In this document: in pieces, positions 41,112-49,707 of the stretch
Layout: each line of letters begins with the position of its first letter
Position numbering within the stretch: the stretch's first letter is position 1
Translations under genes and position numbers: made by a program
NCBI GenBank assembly: GCA_020723345.1
Contig: DYJA01000006.1
Span: 1 to 64,000, forward strand
DNA from: Candidatus Aquidulcis sp.
GTDB lineage: Bacteria > Chloroflexota > Anaerolineae > UBA4142
Length of the DNA stretch: 64,000 nucleotides
Direction of reading: 5' to 3'
The notes under the pieces: generated by a model
What the model saw: the letters and a program-made list of their open reading frames with translations, nothing else
Database searches by the model: none
What the model was told of the DNA's origin: nothing

Positions 41112-41134
41112 GACCCTTCGACTGCGCTCAAGGC
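41112..41134. repeat. CCTTCGACTGCGCTCAAGGCA tag
   Basis: Member of a short dispersed family (CCTTCGACTNCGCTCAGG). Other copies: 3608-3630, 39738-39760, 42829-42848, and inside the larger palindromes. Confidence 0.55.
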
Positions 41135-41164
41135 AAGTCTTGTTCGTTGTCCTCTGTTCCACCA

Positions 41165-41264
41165 ACGCGACGCGCAACGCAAACGCGACGAAGAGCGCGA
41201 CGATCAGCCAGAAATAGTTTTTGTATTTACGAAGGAAAGGCGAGAAGAGTATTCTGCTCACTGG
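41165..41264 (-). pseudogene. Truncated duplicate of the glycosyltransferase 5' end
   Basis: Encodes SRILFSPFLRKYKNYFWLIV and ALFVAFALRVAL, matching the start of the GT39 protein (SKILFSPLIRKYKNYFWLIV). About 90 of 100 bases are identical to 40165-40264. The frame then runs into a repeat tag. The aspartic protease module lies exactly between the two copies. Confidence 0.8.
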
Positions 41265-41309
41265 CGTTGTCCGTTCAATCTGATGTTGTCTGTTGTCATT
41301 CCCCCGCAA

Positions 41310-42761
41310 CTATTGGGCGCAACGGAAACCGACGAGGCTGCTCCTATAGTCTGAACCGACAGCGAAGCGGCGCGCCGCGCGGACATTGCCCGTACCGTTG
41401 TCCCACGACCCGCCGCGCAGAACGCGCATTTGCCCCAATACTGGACCCGTCGGATCGCGCTGGGGTGAACTGGAGTAACTCCCGTACCAATCCATGACCC
41501 ATTCCAAAACATTGCCTGCCATATCCATTGCGACATACGGGCTTGCGGCAACAGGATAACTGCCAACTGCTGTTGTATCACCTCTCCCACCATCAGTCGA
41601 ATTGAGTAAGTTCTTGTCAAAAGTATTCCCCCACGGATATACTCTACCATCCATTCCACGCGCAGCTTTCTCCCATTGCGCTTCGGTTGGTACGCGCTTG
41701 TCTGCCCACGTGCAGAACATGTTTGCATCATTCCACGAAACGTAAATCACAGGATGGTTGTCGTACTGCGAACTATCGTAATACGAATCCCGCGTGAATG
41801 ATTTTTTCTCACGCGGCGGCTGGCATTTGCCGGCGCTAACGCATTTTTTGTACAATGCGTTTGTCACTTCAAACTTGTCAATCCAGAACGCGTCAAGGTA
41901 AACAGTATGCACCGGTTTTTCATCGCTCTCACCATCATTGCTCCCCATTGTGAATTCGCCCGCAGGTACGTACACCATCGTCGCGCCATCAATTGGAGAA
42001 ATCTTACTTGAGCCAATCCAAGGTGTCGGCGTCGGGGTTGGACGCGGCGTATCAGTTGGCTTGGGCATGACAGTTACCGTTGGGCTTGCTGTCTCTGTCG
42101 GTTTGGGCGAAATCGTCGGCGTATTTGTGAGAGCGACAATTGGCACGCTAGTCGTCGGCGCAATAACCGCAGCACGCGTCGGTGTTGCAGTTGGCTGGCT
42201 ATTCCAAATACTGTTTGCAATCGTGCCAAGTAAAATACACGCCACGACGACAACCACCACCACTGCCGCAACAGGCACAAACCAATTGGGGAGTGGTTGT
42301 GTGCGCGCTGGAACTGCTGGCGGAGCAACAAATGTTGGTCGCGGCTTGAGTGTTACGCCAAAACCTTTGGTCAACAACTCGTTCAACGCTGTCTGGTATG
42401 TACTTTCAGCAGACCAGCCAATAAAACTCACATAGAGTATATGTCGCAAACGCCGTGGCACATCACATTTCTCGGCTATTACTGGAATAATGTGCGGGCG
42501 ACCCTGTTCTTGGCGCATCATGATCGCCATATCAATTTCCCAGTCAGCCCAACGCGACTTGAGCGCAGCGGGCGAGAGCACAGGGATGTAGACATCACAT
42601 TGCTCCAACCCTTGCTCAATTCGCTTAGGAATACTTTCGCCAGGACGAACCGAACGCTCATCGAAAAACCCGTCCAGCCCGCTTGCGCGCAGATCATCGC
42701 ACAGTTTCCGCGCAAAATCAATGTCTTTCCACGAATGTGTGATGAAAAATTTTTGCGGCAT
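41310..42761 (-). CDS. TIR domain - membrane helix - FGE/C-type-lectin-like fusion
   Basis: 483 residues; start at 42761 with GGAGG 6 bases upstream. Residues 1-135 form a TIR domain ([18 protein letters not shown]; putative NADase Glu75 in [11 protein letters not shown]). A membrane helix follows at about 160-182 ([20 protein letters not shown]), then a Thr/Pro linker to residue 248. From about 250 is an FGE-sulfatase domain ([62 protein letters not shown]). The copper-binding Cys pair of true FGE enzymes is missing in the GGSW segment, so it is probably a ligand-binding fold outside the membrane, signalling to the TIR domain inside. Base composition is lower in G+C than neighbours. Confidence 0.88.
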   Translation of the reverse strand: MPQKFFITHSWKDIDFARKLCDDLRASGLDGFFDERSVRPGESIPKRIEQGLEQCDVYIPVLSPAALKSRWADWEIDMAIMMRQEQGRPHIIPVIAEKCDVPRRLRHILYVSFIGWSAESTYQTALNELLTKGFGVTLKPRPTFVAPPAVPARTQPLPNWFVPVAAVVVVVVVACILLGTIANSIWNSQPTATPTRAAVIAPTTSVPIVALTNTPTISPKPTETASPTVTVMPKPTDTPRPTPTPTPWIGSSKISPIDGATMVYVPAGEFTMGSNDGESDEKPVHTVYLDAFWIDKFEVTNALYKKCVSAGKCQPPREKKSFTRDSYYDSSQYDNHPVIYVSWNDANMFCTWADKRVPTEAQWEKAARGMDGRVYPWGNTFDKNLLNSTDGGRGDTTAVGSYPVAASPYVAMDMAGNVLEWVMDWYGSYSSSPQRDPTGPVLGQMRVLRGGSWDNGTGNVRAARRFAVGSDYRSSLVGFRCAQ

Positions 42762-42900
42762 CTTTGCCTCCAAAGCGGCAGTTGAAACTGCACCAACAAC
42801 TTCACCAAGTCTGCCTTCGCAGGCTTCCTTCGACTTTGCTCAGGATCAGCCGACGAAGGTCGGCTTCGTGCCCTTGTTGCTGCGAATTCATTCGCCCGCG

Positions 42901-44514
42901 TTACTTGACTAGAAATCCGTTGACCGCCACCGTCCCGCGCGTCACCGTGATCGTAACACGATGCTGTCCGCTTGGCAAACCGCGCGCCAGCGCAACGCGC
43001 CCGCCCGCGCTCGGATCCGTACGCCACAACTCAATCTCGCGCGGCGCGTCGTTGTCAACCTGCACGCGCACCGCGCCGCCGTACGGATTCTGCAACACCA
43101 CGAGATCAAGATCGCTCCCGCGCCAAACAAAACTCACACTGTCCAACTGTCCCACTGTCCCACTGCCACCACTGCCCTGCTTGTATTCCCCAAAATACGC
43201 GCGCGCGTCGCGCCGCGTCTCCCACGCGCCGCGCCAATCCATCGCCCAGTGACTCGTGCTGCGAAAACCGCGCTGGACGACGCGCGCGGTCGGCGTGTAC
43301 GCTTTCATCGTCGCGTACACCGGCATTGCCGTGAAATCCGGTTCGAACATTCGGAAATAGTAGAACGACTGGTTTTTCTCGCTATCGTTCACGCGCCGGA
43401 AAAACCAGTACATCATCGCGCCCATCCAGGGCCATTCCGTTTGCGCGCGCGCGTACGCTTGCGGCGTGTAGCGCGCTTGCCGCGCTTCGCTCACGCGTCC
43501 GTACGGCACGTCCTTGAACTCGGCGGGCTGTGTGTTCCACCCCATCTCCATCGCCCAGATCGGCGTGTGCGCGTCGCCGTTCCGCACCATGATCTCGCGC
43601 AGTTGAATCGGACGCGAAAAATTGATGCGATCATTTTCGTCCAAGCGCCGGTCGCCCGGACCCGAGAACAAGCCGTAATCCATCACCGCAAGAATATCGA
43701 AATAGCCGCGCGCGCCGGCATCGTACATTTGCTGCAAAAAAATTCGATCATTCAAACCGCGCCCGCCCTCTTCGACCGTCTGCGCGAGTCCGGCGCTGAT
43801 GATCACGCAATCGGGATCGGCTTGTTTTGCTCTTGTGTAACCGATTTTCAGCAAGCGCACGTACTCTTTCGGATTCACATCCTGCTCGCCCCACTCCGGA
43901 TAAATGTTCGGCTCGTTCCACAACTGATAAAACCGAATCTTGCCGCGATAACGATTGACGACCGTCGCGACGAAATCGCCATAGTCGTCGAAATTATCCG
44001 GCGGCGCGAAATCGCCGCGCGCGCGTCCGTCTTTGCGCGACCACGCGGGCGGATGATCGAGCCGCGCGACGATTTCCAAGCCGTACTCGCGCGCGAGTTC
44101 GACGATGCGATCGTACTTTTGCCACGCGCTCTTGCTGTACTTGGTATCCCAGTATTGCCCCTTGCTCGGCATCTCGATGTCTTCCCACGGAAATTCTTGC
44201 CGAATCCAGTGAAAGCCCGCGTCGCGAATCAGTTCGAGCGACTTGCGAATTTTGACTTCTTCGACTTCTTGTTCGAGAAAAACGTTGATGCCGAATGGGT
44301 TCACGTCGGTGTACTTCATCGGCGCGAAATCAGCGGTCTCGTGCGATTCCTGGATCGCGGCGAGCGCGAGATAGTACAGCCCTTTGATCTGCCACTCGGT
44401 ATCTTCTTCGCCGGTCCAATCGGCGAGCGATTGACCGATCGAATCGCGCGCGAGGAACGCGCCGAGCGCGAGCAAAAGGAGAATCAATGGAATGATGATG
44501 AGGAGACGTTTCAT
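42901..44514 (-). CDS. Membrane-anchored GH39/GH5-like glycoside hydrolase
   Basis: 537 residues. An N-terminal anchor or signal (LLIIIPLILLLLALGAFLA) is followed by a TIM barrel of clan GH-A: acid/base Glu201 in LWNEPNIYPEW and nucleophile Glu323 in AMEMGWNTQ. A C-terminal beta domain of about 120 residues closes the protein. The substrate is unknown; the similar layout to the second domain at 32373-35195 suggests related polysaccharide targets. Start at 44514; the ribosome site is weak. Confidence 0.85.
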   Translation of the reverse strand: MKRLLIIIPLILLLLALGAFLARDSIGQSLADWTGEEDTEWQIKGLYYLALAAIQESHETADFAPMKYTDVNPFGINVFLEQEVEEVKIRKSLELIRDAGFHWIRQEFPWEDIEMPSKGQYWDTKYSKSAWQKYDRIVELAREYGLEIVARLDHPPAWSRKDGRARGDFAPPDNFDDYGDFVATVVNRYRGKIRFYQLWNEPNIYPEWGEQDVNPKEYVRLLKIGYTRAKQADPDCVIISAGLAQTVEEGGRGLNDRIFLQQMYDAGARGYFDILAVMDYGLFSGPGDRRLDENDRINFSRPIQLREIMVRNGDAHTPIWAMEMGWNTQPAEFKDVPYGRVSEARQARYTPQAYARAQTEWPWMGAMMYWFFRRVNDSEKNQSFYYFRMFEPDFTAMPVYATMKAYTPTARVVQRGFRSTSHWAMDWRGAWETRRDARAYFGEYKQGSGGSGTVGQLDSVSFVWRGSDLDLVVLQNPYGGAVRVQVDNDAPREIELWRTDPSAGGRVALARGLPSGQHRVTITVTRGTVAVNGFLVK

Positions 44515-44595
44515 CGTGAGTATTTTACCACAAGTGTAACGAAACGTGCCAAACAAGCCAAATGTGCCAAACGCGCCAAATCAAGCGGATGCCAG

Positions 44596-44624
44596 TTGAC
44601 GCGTCCGCTGGTCTCGGATAGAAT
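44596..44624 (+). promoter_or_regulatory. Promoter of the methyltransferase/M48 peptidase unit
   Basis: TTGACG, 17-base spacer, TAGAAT (44619-44624); GGAGGAAAA follows just before the start codon. Confidence 0.6.
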
Positions 44625-44639
44625 CAGCGCGGAGGAAAA

Positions 44640-45464
44640 ATGACGCAAGACCTTCTGCGCGCCACGCGCGACATTTGGAACGAGAACGCCGATTTCTGGG
44701 ACGAACGCGGCGGCGACGACGGTCTGCCGATGCAGCGCGCGTTGATCGCGCCGATCACCGAACGCCTGCTCGATTTGAAACGCGGCGAGCGCGTGCTGGA
44801 AATCGCGTGCGGCAACGGCGCGTTCGCGCGACGAATGGCGGCGCTCGGCGCGCGCGTCGTCGCGTGCGATTTCGCCGAGACGTTCATCGAACGCGCTAAA
44901 GCGCGGACTACGAACAACGCCGTCGAGTACCGCGTGATCGACGCGACAGATGAAGCCGCGCTGCGCGCGCTCGGCGCGCAATCGTTCGACGCGGCGGTTT
45001 GCGCGATGGGAATGATGGACATGCCGGAGATCGAGCCGCTGCTGCGCGCGTTGAGTCAACTATTGAAACCGCGCGCGCGCTTTGTCTTTTCGATCATGCA
45101 TCCATGTTTCAACTCGACCGCTGGAATGAAGATGGTCGTCGAGCGCGAAGAGAATCGCGACGGCGAACTCGTCACCGTCCACGCGATCAAGATTTCGCAG
45201 TACGCGACGCCGACGACGTACAAAGGAACCGGCATCATCGGGCAGCCCGCGCCGCAGTACTATTTTCATCGCCCGCTGAACGCGCTGTTCGGCGCGTGCT
45301 TTCGCGCCGGTTTCGTTCTCGATGCGCTGGAGGAGCCGACGTACGACGCGCGCGCGCAGCCAAGTCGTCCGTTCAGTTGGGAGAATTATCACGAAATTCC
45401 GCCGGTGCTGATCGCGCGCGTGCAGTTGTCGCAGAACACGATTGGAACACAAGATGCCGATTGA
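44640..45464 (+). CDS. Class I SAM-dependent methyltransferase
   Basis: 274 residues. Motif I is VLEIACGNGAFARRMAALGA (about residues 51-70), with D in VVACDFAETF and a motif IV region FDAAVCAMGMMDM. It is a UbiE/type 11-like small-molecule methylase without an identifiable substrate. A short palindromic repeat (44893-44914) supplies part of the coding sequence around KARTTNN. It overlaps the M48 gene by 11 bases. Confidence 0.88.
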   Translation: MTQDLLRATRDIWNENADFWDERGGDDGLPMQRALIAPITERLLDLKRGERVLEIACGNGAFARRMAALGARVVACDFAETFIERAKARTTNNAVEYRVIDATDEAALRALGAQSFDAAVCAMGMMDMPEIEPLLRALSQLLKPRARFVFSIMHPCFNSTAGMKMVVEREENRDGELVTVHAIKISQYATPTTYKGTGIIGQPAPQYYFHRPLNALFGACFRAGFVLDALEEPTYDARAQPSRPFSWENYHEIPPVLIARVQLSQNTIGTQDAD

Positions 45465-46614
45465 TCCAGAACGCCAACGCCAAGCCAAAGAATACGCGCG
45501 CATCAGCCATCGTTTGCTCGCGCTCGATGTCGCGTTCAGCGCGCTCGTGATCCTCGCGGTGCTTGCGCTCGGAGTAAATGTGTGGCTCAAACAGATCGTC
45601 ATCGCGATTTCGAGCAACGTTTGGATCGCGACGTTCCTCTATTTTGCCGCCGGGTTCGTCGCGTACGAAGTGCTGTTCTTTCCACTTTCATATTACAGCG
45701 GCTTTGTGCTGCCGCATCGCTACGGACTCTCGACGCAAACGCTGCGCGCGTGGTTGATTGACGTCGCGAAAGGCGGCGCGCTCGGCATCGTGCTGGGCGG
45801 CATCGTGATCGAAGTGATTTACTTTGTGCTGCGGACTGCTCCGCCTCTCCCCCTGCTTGCGGGGGGAGTCGGAGGGGGGTCATCGTGGTGGCTGTGGGCG
45901 AGCGCGTTCATGATCGTGTTCAACATCCTGCTCACGAATCTTTCACCCGTGCTGATCCTGCCGATCTTTTTCAAATTCAAGCCGCTCGAAGACGCGGACC
46001 TCGTCGCGCGCTTGACCGCGCTGGCGGCGCGCGCCCACACGCGCGTGCGCGGCGTGTTTACGATGATGCTGTCGGAAAAAACGACGGAAGCGAACGCCGC
46101 GCTGATGGGCTTGGGGAACACGCGCCGCATCGTTTTGGGCGACACGTTGTACGACAAGTACACCCATGATGAAATCGAAACGATCCTCGCGCACGAACTG
46201 GGGCACCACGTCCATCGCGATATCGCGTGGGGACTCGTCGTCGAAACCGCATTGACGCTTGCCGGGTTTTTCATCGCCGATCTCTTTTTGCGCGGGAGCG
46301 TCGCGTGGCTCCATTACGAAAATATCGCGGACCTCGCCGCGATGCCGCTCTTTTCGCTCGCGCTCGGCGCGTTCGGCGCGGTGACGCTGCCGCTGGGCAA
46401 CGCGTTCTCGCGCTGGCGCGAATCGCTCGCCGACGCGTACGCGCTGGAGGCGACGCGCAACGCGTCCGCATTCATCGGCGCGATGGAAAAACTGGCGAAT
46501 CAAAATCTCGCGGAAGTCGAACCCGAACGCTGGGTCGAACTCTTGCTATACTCGCATCCGCCGATTGGCAAGCGGATTAAACAGGGTGAACGCTTTGCGA
46601 TGACAACCCAATAA
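45454..46614 (+). CDS. M48-family membrane metallopeptidase (Ste24/HtpX-like)
   Basis: 386 residues, several membrane helices and the zinc motif HELGHH at about residue 249, with the third ligand Glu in SLADAYALEATR. CAAX-type/Ste24 proteases cleave prenylated or membrane-quality-control substrates. A Gly/Pro stretch (APPLPLLAGGVGGGSSW, about residue 130-147) is encoded by a dispersed repeat. Translationally coupled to the methyltransferase and ended by a terminator. Confidence 0.9.
   Translation: MPIDPERQRQAKEYARISHRLLALDVAFSALVILAVLALGVNVWLKQIVIAISSNVWIATFLYFAAGFVAYEVLFFPLSYYSGFVLPHRYGLSTQTLRAWLIDVAKGGALGIVLGGIVIEVIYFVLRTAPPLPLLAGGVGGGSSWWLWASAFMIVFNILLTNLSPVLILPIFFKFKPLEDADLVARLTALAARAHTRVRGVFTMMLSEKTTEANAALMGLGNTRRIVLGDTLYDKYTHDEIETILAHELGHHVHRDIAWGLVVETALTLAGFFIADLFLRGSVAWLHYENIADLAAMPLFSLALGAFGAVTLPLGNAFSRWRESLADAYALEATRNASAFIGAMEKLANQNLAEVEPERWVELLLYSHPPIGKRIKQGERFAMTTQ
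45836..45889. repeat. CTCCGCCTCTCCCCCTGC palindromic repeat inside the M48 gene
   Basis: CCGCCTCTCCCCC and GGGGGGAGTCGGAGGGG form an imperfect inverted repeat, in frame, in a loop between two membrane helices. Confidence 0.55.
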
Positions 46615-46650
46615 GAAACACGCCCGGTTTCTGAATCGGGCGTGTTTCTT
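46613..46650. terminator. Terminator between the M48 gene and the Fe-S gene
   Basis: A perfect 14-bp stem AAGAAACACGCCCG / CGGGCGTGTTTCTT, 10-base loop. It overlaps the M48 stop codon and serves both convergent units. Confidence 0.8.
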
Positions 46651-46659
46651 ACTCTGCGT

Positions 46660-47211
46660 CTACTCGCGCCAGAACGAACTCGGCGCATCGTACTGCCCCA
46701 CCATTTCGACTAGCGTCGCGCGTTGCGCGGCGACCTCCGTATGCGCGAGCGCGCCACATTCGTCGATCTTGCGCCGCGCTTCGAGCAGCGCGAATGCGAA
46801 CGCCATGCACGTCGCTTCGCCGCACGCGCGGCAATTGGTCTGCGGCAGCAGCGCGTACACGTCGAGCGGACGCGGCGTGCGGCGCGCATCGCGGCGCGGC
46901 TGAATCGTCTCGCGCTGTTCCCAAGTTTGATTGAGTAAATCACGCACCGCGTTCAGTAACTCGATTCCTGCGTCCGCGTCTTGGACTTGCGTGATGAAAA
47001 TTTCATTTGCCTGCAACGTGATAAAGCCCGGCTTGCGCCGCAAGACGAGCACGCCCGCGCGCGGATTGTAACTGATCACGTTCGGCAGAATCGCGTTGAG
47101 CAGCGGAAAGACCGCGTCAATCGCGCCGGACGGTTTCCCCGCGACGACGATTTTGCCGGGCTCGGCGATGCACGGACGCGTGTGATCGAACGAGATGTAA
47201 TCAATAAACAT
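46660..47211 (-). CDS. Fe-S cluster-binding protein of the PF04060 type
   Basis: 183 residues. The C-terminal part holds the four-cysteine cluster motif LPQTNCRACGEATCMAFAFA with a later CGALAH, as in the putative Fe-S domain of corrinoid and RnfB-like proteins. The N-terminal part is an unclassified alpha/beta domain. It is the last gene of the ars-like operon, after a repeat; a link to arsenic metabolism is only positional. Confidence 0.78.
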   Translation of the reverse strand: MFIDYISFDHTRPCIAEPGKIVVAGKPSGAIDAVFPLLNAILPNVISYNPRAGVLVLRRKPGFITLQANEIFITQVQDADAGIELLNAVRDLLNQTWEQRETIQPRRDARRTPRPLDVYALLPQTNCRACGEATCMAFAFALLEARRKIDECGALAHTEVAAQRATLVEMVGQYDAPSSFWRE

Positions 47212-47217
47212 TGAGAT

Positions 47218-47293
47218 TCCGAAACGCCAAATGCGCCAAACGCGCGAGGAATTTGGTTTGGCAGATTTGGCACATTTGGTACTTTGGCGCGTT
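47218..47293. repeat. GCGCCAAA word repeat
   Basis: Facing words CGAAACGCCAAATGCGCCAA and TTGGTACTTTGGCGCGTTTG. Related words at 2391-2425 and 44542-44583. Confidence 0.5.
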
Positions 47294-47298
47294 TGTCT

Positions 47299-47613
47299 TT
47301 ACGCCGCTTTCAACTCGGCGAGACGTTCTTCCACGGCTTGGATCTCGGCTTTCAGATCCTTCAAGTACTCTTCCAACTGCGCGATCCGTTCCGCGCGCGT
47401 CGCAAAGCGGCGTTCGAATTTTCCGCCGCACTCGCACGCGTGTTCCCCACAATCGCAGCCGCCGTCATGATGTCCGTGATGCCCGCTGCCGTGACGTTCA
47501 CATTCGCATGCGTGCTCGTGACATTCGCAATCACACTCGCGGTGATGTCTGCCGTGCCGGTGGCGATGGCAGTCGCACTCGCCGCCGCAATGTTGTTCGT
47601 GACAGTGACACAT
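47299..47613 (-). CDS. His/Cys-rich metal-binding protein with C-terminal coiled coil
   Basis: 104 residues; AGGAGG lies 8 bases before the ATG at 47613. Residues 1-72 are packed with His and Cys in CxCH and CxCxxH patterns (MCHCHEQHCGGECDCHRHRH; CDCECHEHACECERHGSGHH), which would bind several metal ions or arsenite. Residues 80-104 are a short coiled coil (RIAQLEEYLKDLKAEIQAVE), which may oligomerise. No metallothionein family is recognised. It lies directly downstream of the permease in the ars-like operon, so metal buffering or delivery is a fair guess. Confidence 0.8.
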   Translation of the reverse strand: MCHCHEQHCGGECDCHRHRHGRHHRECDCECHEHACECERHGSGHHGHHDGGCDCGEHACECGGKFERRFATRAERIAQLEEYLKDLKAEIQAVEERLAELKAA

Positions 47614-47644
47614 TTTTTTCACCTCCTTCGAAAATATTTTCATC

Positions 47645-48691
47645 TCACATCACGAGATTGAACAGGTATCCGGTTAAGATAATCGCGATCCCCACCACGC
47701 CGATAAACACCGCGAGCAATTGCGGCTTCAACACGCGTCGCAAAATGATCGTCTCCGGCAAACTCAAACCGATGACCGCCATCATAAACGCGAGCGCGGT
47801 GCCGAGCGACGCGCCCTTTTCGATCAGCGCGGAGACAATCGGAATGATGCCTGCCGCGTTCGAGTAGAGCGGAATGCCGATCAACACCGCGACCGGCACC
47901 GACCACCACGCCGATTTGCCCATCACGTCCGCGAGCGCGTCCGTCGGCACGTAGCCGTGAATCCCCGCGCCAATCGCGATGCCGATCACGACGTACAGCC
48001 ACACTTTGCCGACGATGTCGCGCGTCGTGCTCGCGGCGCGCTGAACGCGCTCCTCCCAGGTCATCGCGGTCGCGTCGCCTGGCGCGGCTTGGAACTGCAT
48101 CTGCCACACAAAATCCTCGACCCAGCGCTCCAATTTCAGTTTGCCGATGATGATTCCCGCGATAATCGCAATCGTCAAACCCGAAGCGATGTACAACGCG
48201 GCGACGCGCCAGCCGAACAGTCCGAACAGCAGCACGACGGCGACTTCATTGATGACCGGCGCGGCGATCAAAAACGAAAACGTCACGCCGAGCGGAATCC
48301 CCGATTCGACGAACCCGATGAAAAGCGGCACCGCGCTGCACGAACAAAACGGCGTCACGATTCCCAACATCGCGGCAAGCACGTTCCCGATCCCAACGCG
48401 CTCGCTCCGCGCGCCGAGCAGTTGCCGCGTTCGCTCCGCGCTGAAGAATGTGCGAACGATCGTGATGATAAAAATCATCCCGCTCAGCAACAGCAAAATT
48501 TTTGGCACGTCGTACAGAAAAAACGCGACCGACTCGCCCAGGTGCGTCCCACGCTCGAATCGCAGCAGATCGAACGTGACGTACTCGGTCACGGGTTGCA
48601 GAAACGCGTACGCGACGTACCATGCGACTGCCGCGAGTCCGAGGATGAAAAATGTTTGAGTATTTCGTTCTGCGCTCGAGTCTTCGATCAT
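47645..48691 (-). CDS. DUF318/ArsP-like permease
   Basis: 348 residues, about ten membrane helices in two halves. The family motif TPFCSCSAVPLFIG is present. Relatives include ArsP, which exports trivalent organoarsenicals, and permeases paired with small CxxC thioredoxins like the one in this operon. Start at 48691 (MIEDSSAERNTQTF); the frame is open further upstream but runs antisense through another gene. Confidence 0.85.
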   Translation of the reverse strand: MIEDSSAERNTQTFFILGLAAVAWYVAYAFLQPVTEYVTFDLLRFERGTHLGESVAFFLYDVPKILLLLSGMIFIITIVRTFFSAERTRQLLGARSERVGIGNVLAAMLGIVTPFCSCSAVPLFIGFVESGIPLGVTFSFLIAAPVINEVAVVLLFGLFGWRVAALYIASGLTIAIIAGIIIGKLKLERWVEDFVWQMQFQAAPGDATAMTWEERVQRAASTTRDIVGKVWLYVVIGIAIGAGIHGYVPTDALADVMGKSAWWSVPVAVLIGIPLYSNAAGIIPIVSALIEKGASLGTALAFMMAVIGLSLPETIILRRVLKPQLLAVFIGVVGIAIILTGYLFNLVM

Positions 48692-48714
48692 CGTTGTTCT
48701 TTCTTCCCTGGTTT

Positions 48715-49707
48715 TTACGGGACAGTTGAGCACGGCGTCGGACTTGGCAGCGGAGTTGCCGCCAAGATCGTCGGCGGAAGACACTGCGGAAATGTTTGCG
48801 TCTTGAGGTTTCTGATCTGGAATGGTATCTCGGTCTCCGCCCAATATTTTTTGTCGGCAGGCACAAAGCGCGCGAGAACTTGCTCCAGATGAATCAGCCA
48901 GATCGTCGAGTAGTATTCGATCTTCAGATGTTCCAACTCCGATGGACACGCATTCGGCAAGCCGCGAAACTGAGCATAGTAAATCACCATCGCTTCTTTC
49001 AGCGTCCAAACAGTGGTGAAAATTTCGCGCGTTGCTTGGCTCACGGTTTGCCAACCCGGCGCAGCGAACAGAATCGTTTCGCCGCCGTACTCGATCAAAC
49101 CCAGATGGCTGTGCGCGTAATTGCACGTCCGCCGCTCACGGATCAGCGCGAGCGATTTGACTCGACTCAAGCCCTCGAACAGCGTGACTTGATTCATCGG
49201 CGGACCGTCCGCTTGCCAATGTATCGCGATTTCGGACTCGCGCGGCAACGCGAAATCGTCAACGCGCGGGAGCCATTTCGTCAGCGCGTCCTGCACCCAG
49301 GTTTCGCGATCGGCAAAATTCACATAGCGCATTTGTTTCGGGTCGAGGATCCAGCGCAGGGCTTGATCTTTTTCTGGCGGCGACATCCGTTCCCAATGCC
49401 AAGTCAGTTGGCTATTGTGCGTCTTGTCTTGCGGATCGAAGGTCGCGATTTCAACTCCCGCCGCATTGCGATAACGGCTCGCGATCAATGTGCCTTGCGC
49501 GTTATGCTCAGCGCACGCCGCCAGCCCGGTAACTTGCGGCGCGTTCTCGACGGGCAGGCAAGGTGTGGGAGTGACAGTCGGCGCGACGATGGTGATGGGA
49601 CTGACTGTCATTGTCGAAGGCGCGGTTGGCGCGATTGGACGCGTTGGTTCGGGCGCGCATCCTGTCGCGCCGATCGCAAAAGCACAAAGCAGAATTGCGC
49701 GGTTCAC
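48715..49707 (-). CDS. Lipoprotein of unknown function in the ars-like operon
   Basis: 330 residues with a lipobox (CAFAIGATGCAPEP), a Thr/Pro linker and a soluble domain of about 260 residues containing five conserved-looking cysteines. No family recognised. The start overlaps the acr3 stop by 4 bases, so it is translated with it. Position suggests a surface role linked to metalloid handling, but the sequence gives no proof. Confidence 0.7.
   Translation of the reverse strand: MNRAILLCAFAIGATGCAPEPTRPIAPTAPSTMTVSPITIVAPTVTPTPCLPVENAPQVTGLAACAEHNAQGTLIASRYRNAAGVEIATFDPQDKTHNSQLTWHWERMSPPEKDQALRWILDPKQMRYVNFADRETWVQDALTKWLPRVDDFALPRESEIAIHWQADGPPMNQVTLFEGLSRVKSLALIRERRTCNYAHSHLGLIEYGGETILFAAPGWQTVSQATREIFTTVWTLKEAMVIYYAQFRGLPNACPSELEHLKIEYYSTIWLIHLEQVLARFVPADKKYWAETEIPFQIRNLKTQTFPQCLPPTILAATPLPSPTPCSTVP

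Noticed and set aside
41310-41420. The 3' end of the TIR-FGE gene as a diversity-generating retroelement variable region
   Set aside because: No reverse transcriptase, accessory protein or template-like near-repeat with A-specific changes was found in the window; kept only as something to check.
42961-44643. A 560-residue open frame antisense to the GH39-like gene
   Set aside because: It is rich in Arg, Ala and His with no domain or ribosome site, while the opposite strand has clear catalytic motifs. It is a mirror effect of GC-rich codon use.
48691-49126. Upstream extension of the DUF318 permease frame
   Set aside because: The extra 145 residues overlap the lipoprotein gene in another frame and do not resemble the family; the start at 48691 fits the normal N-terminus.
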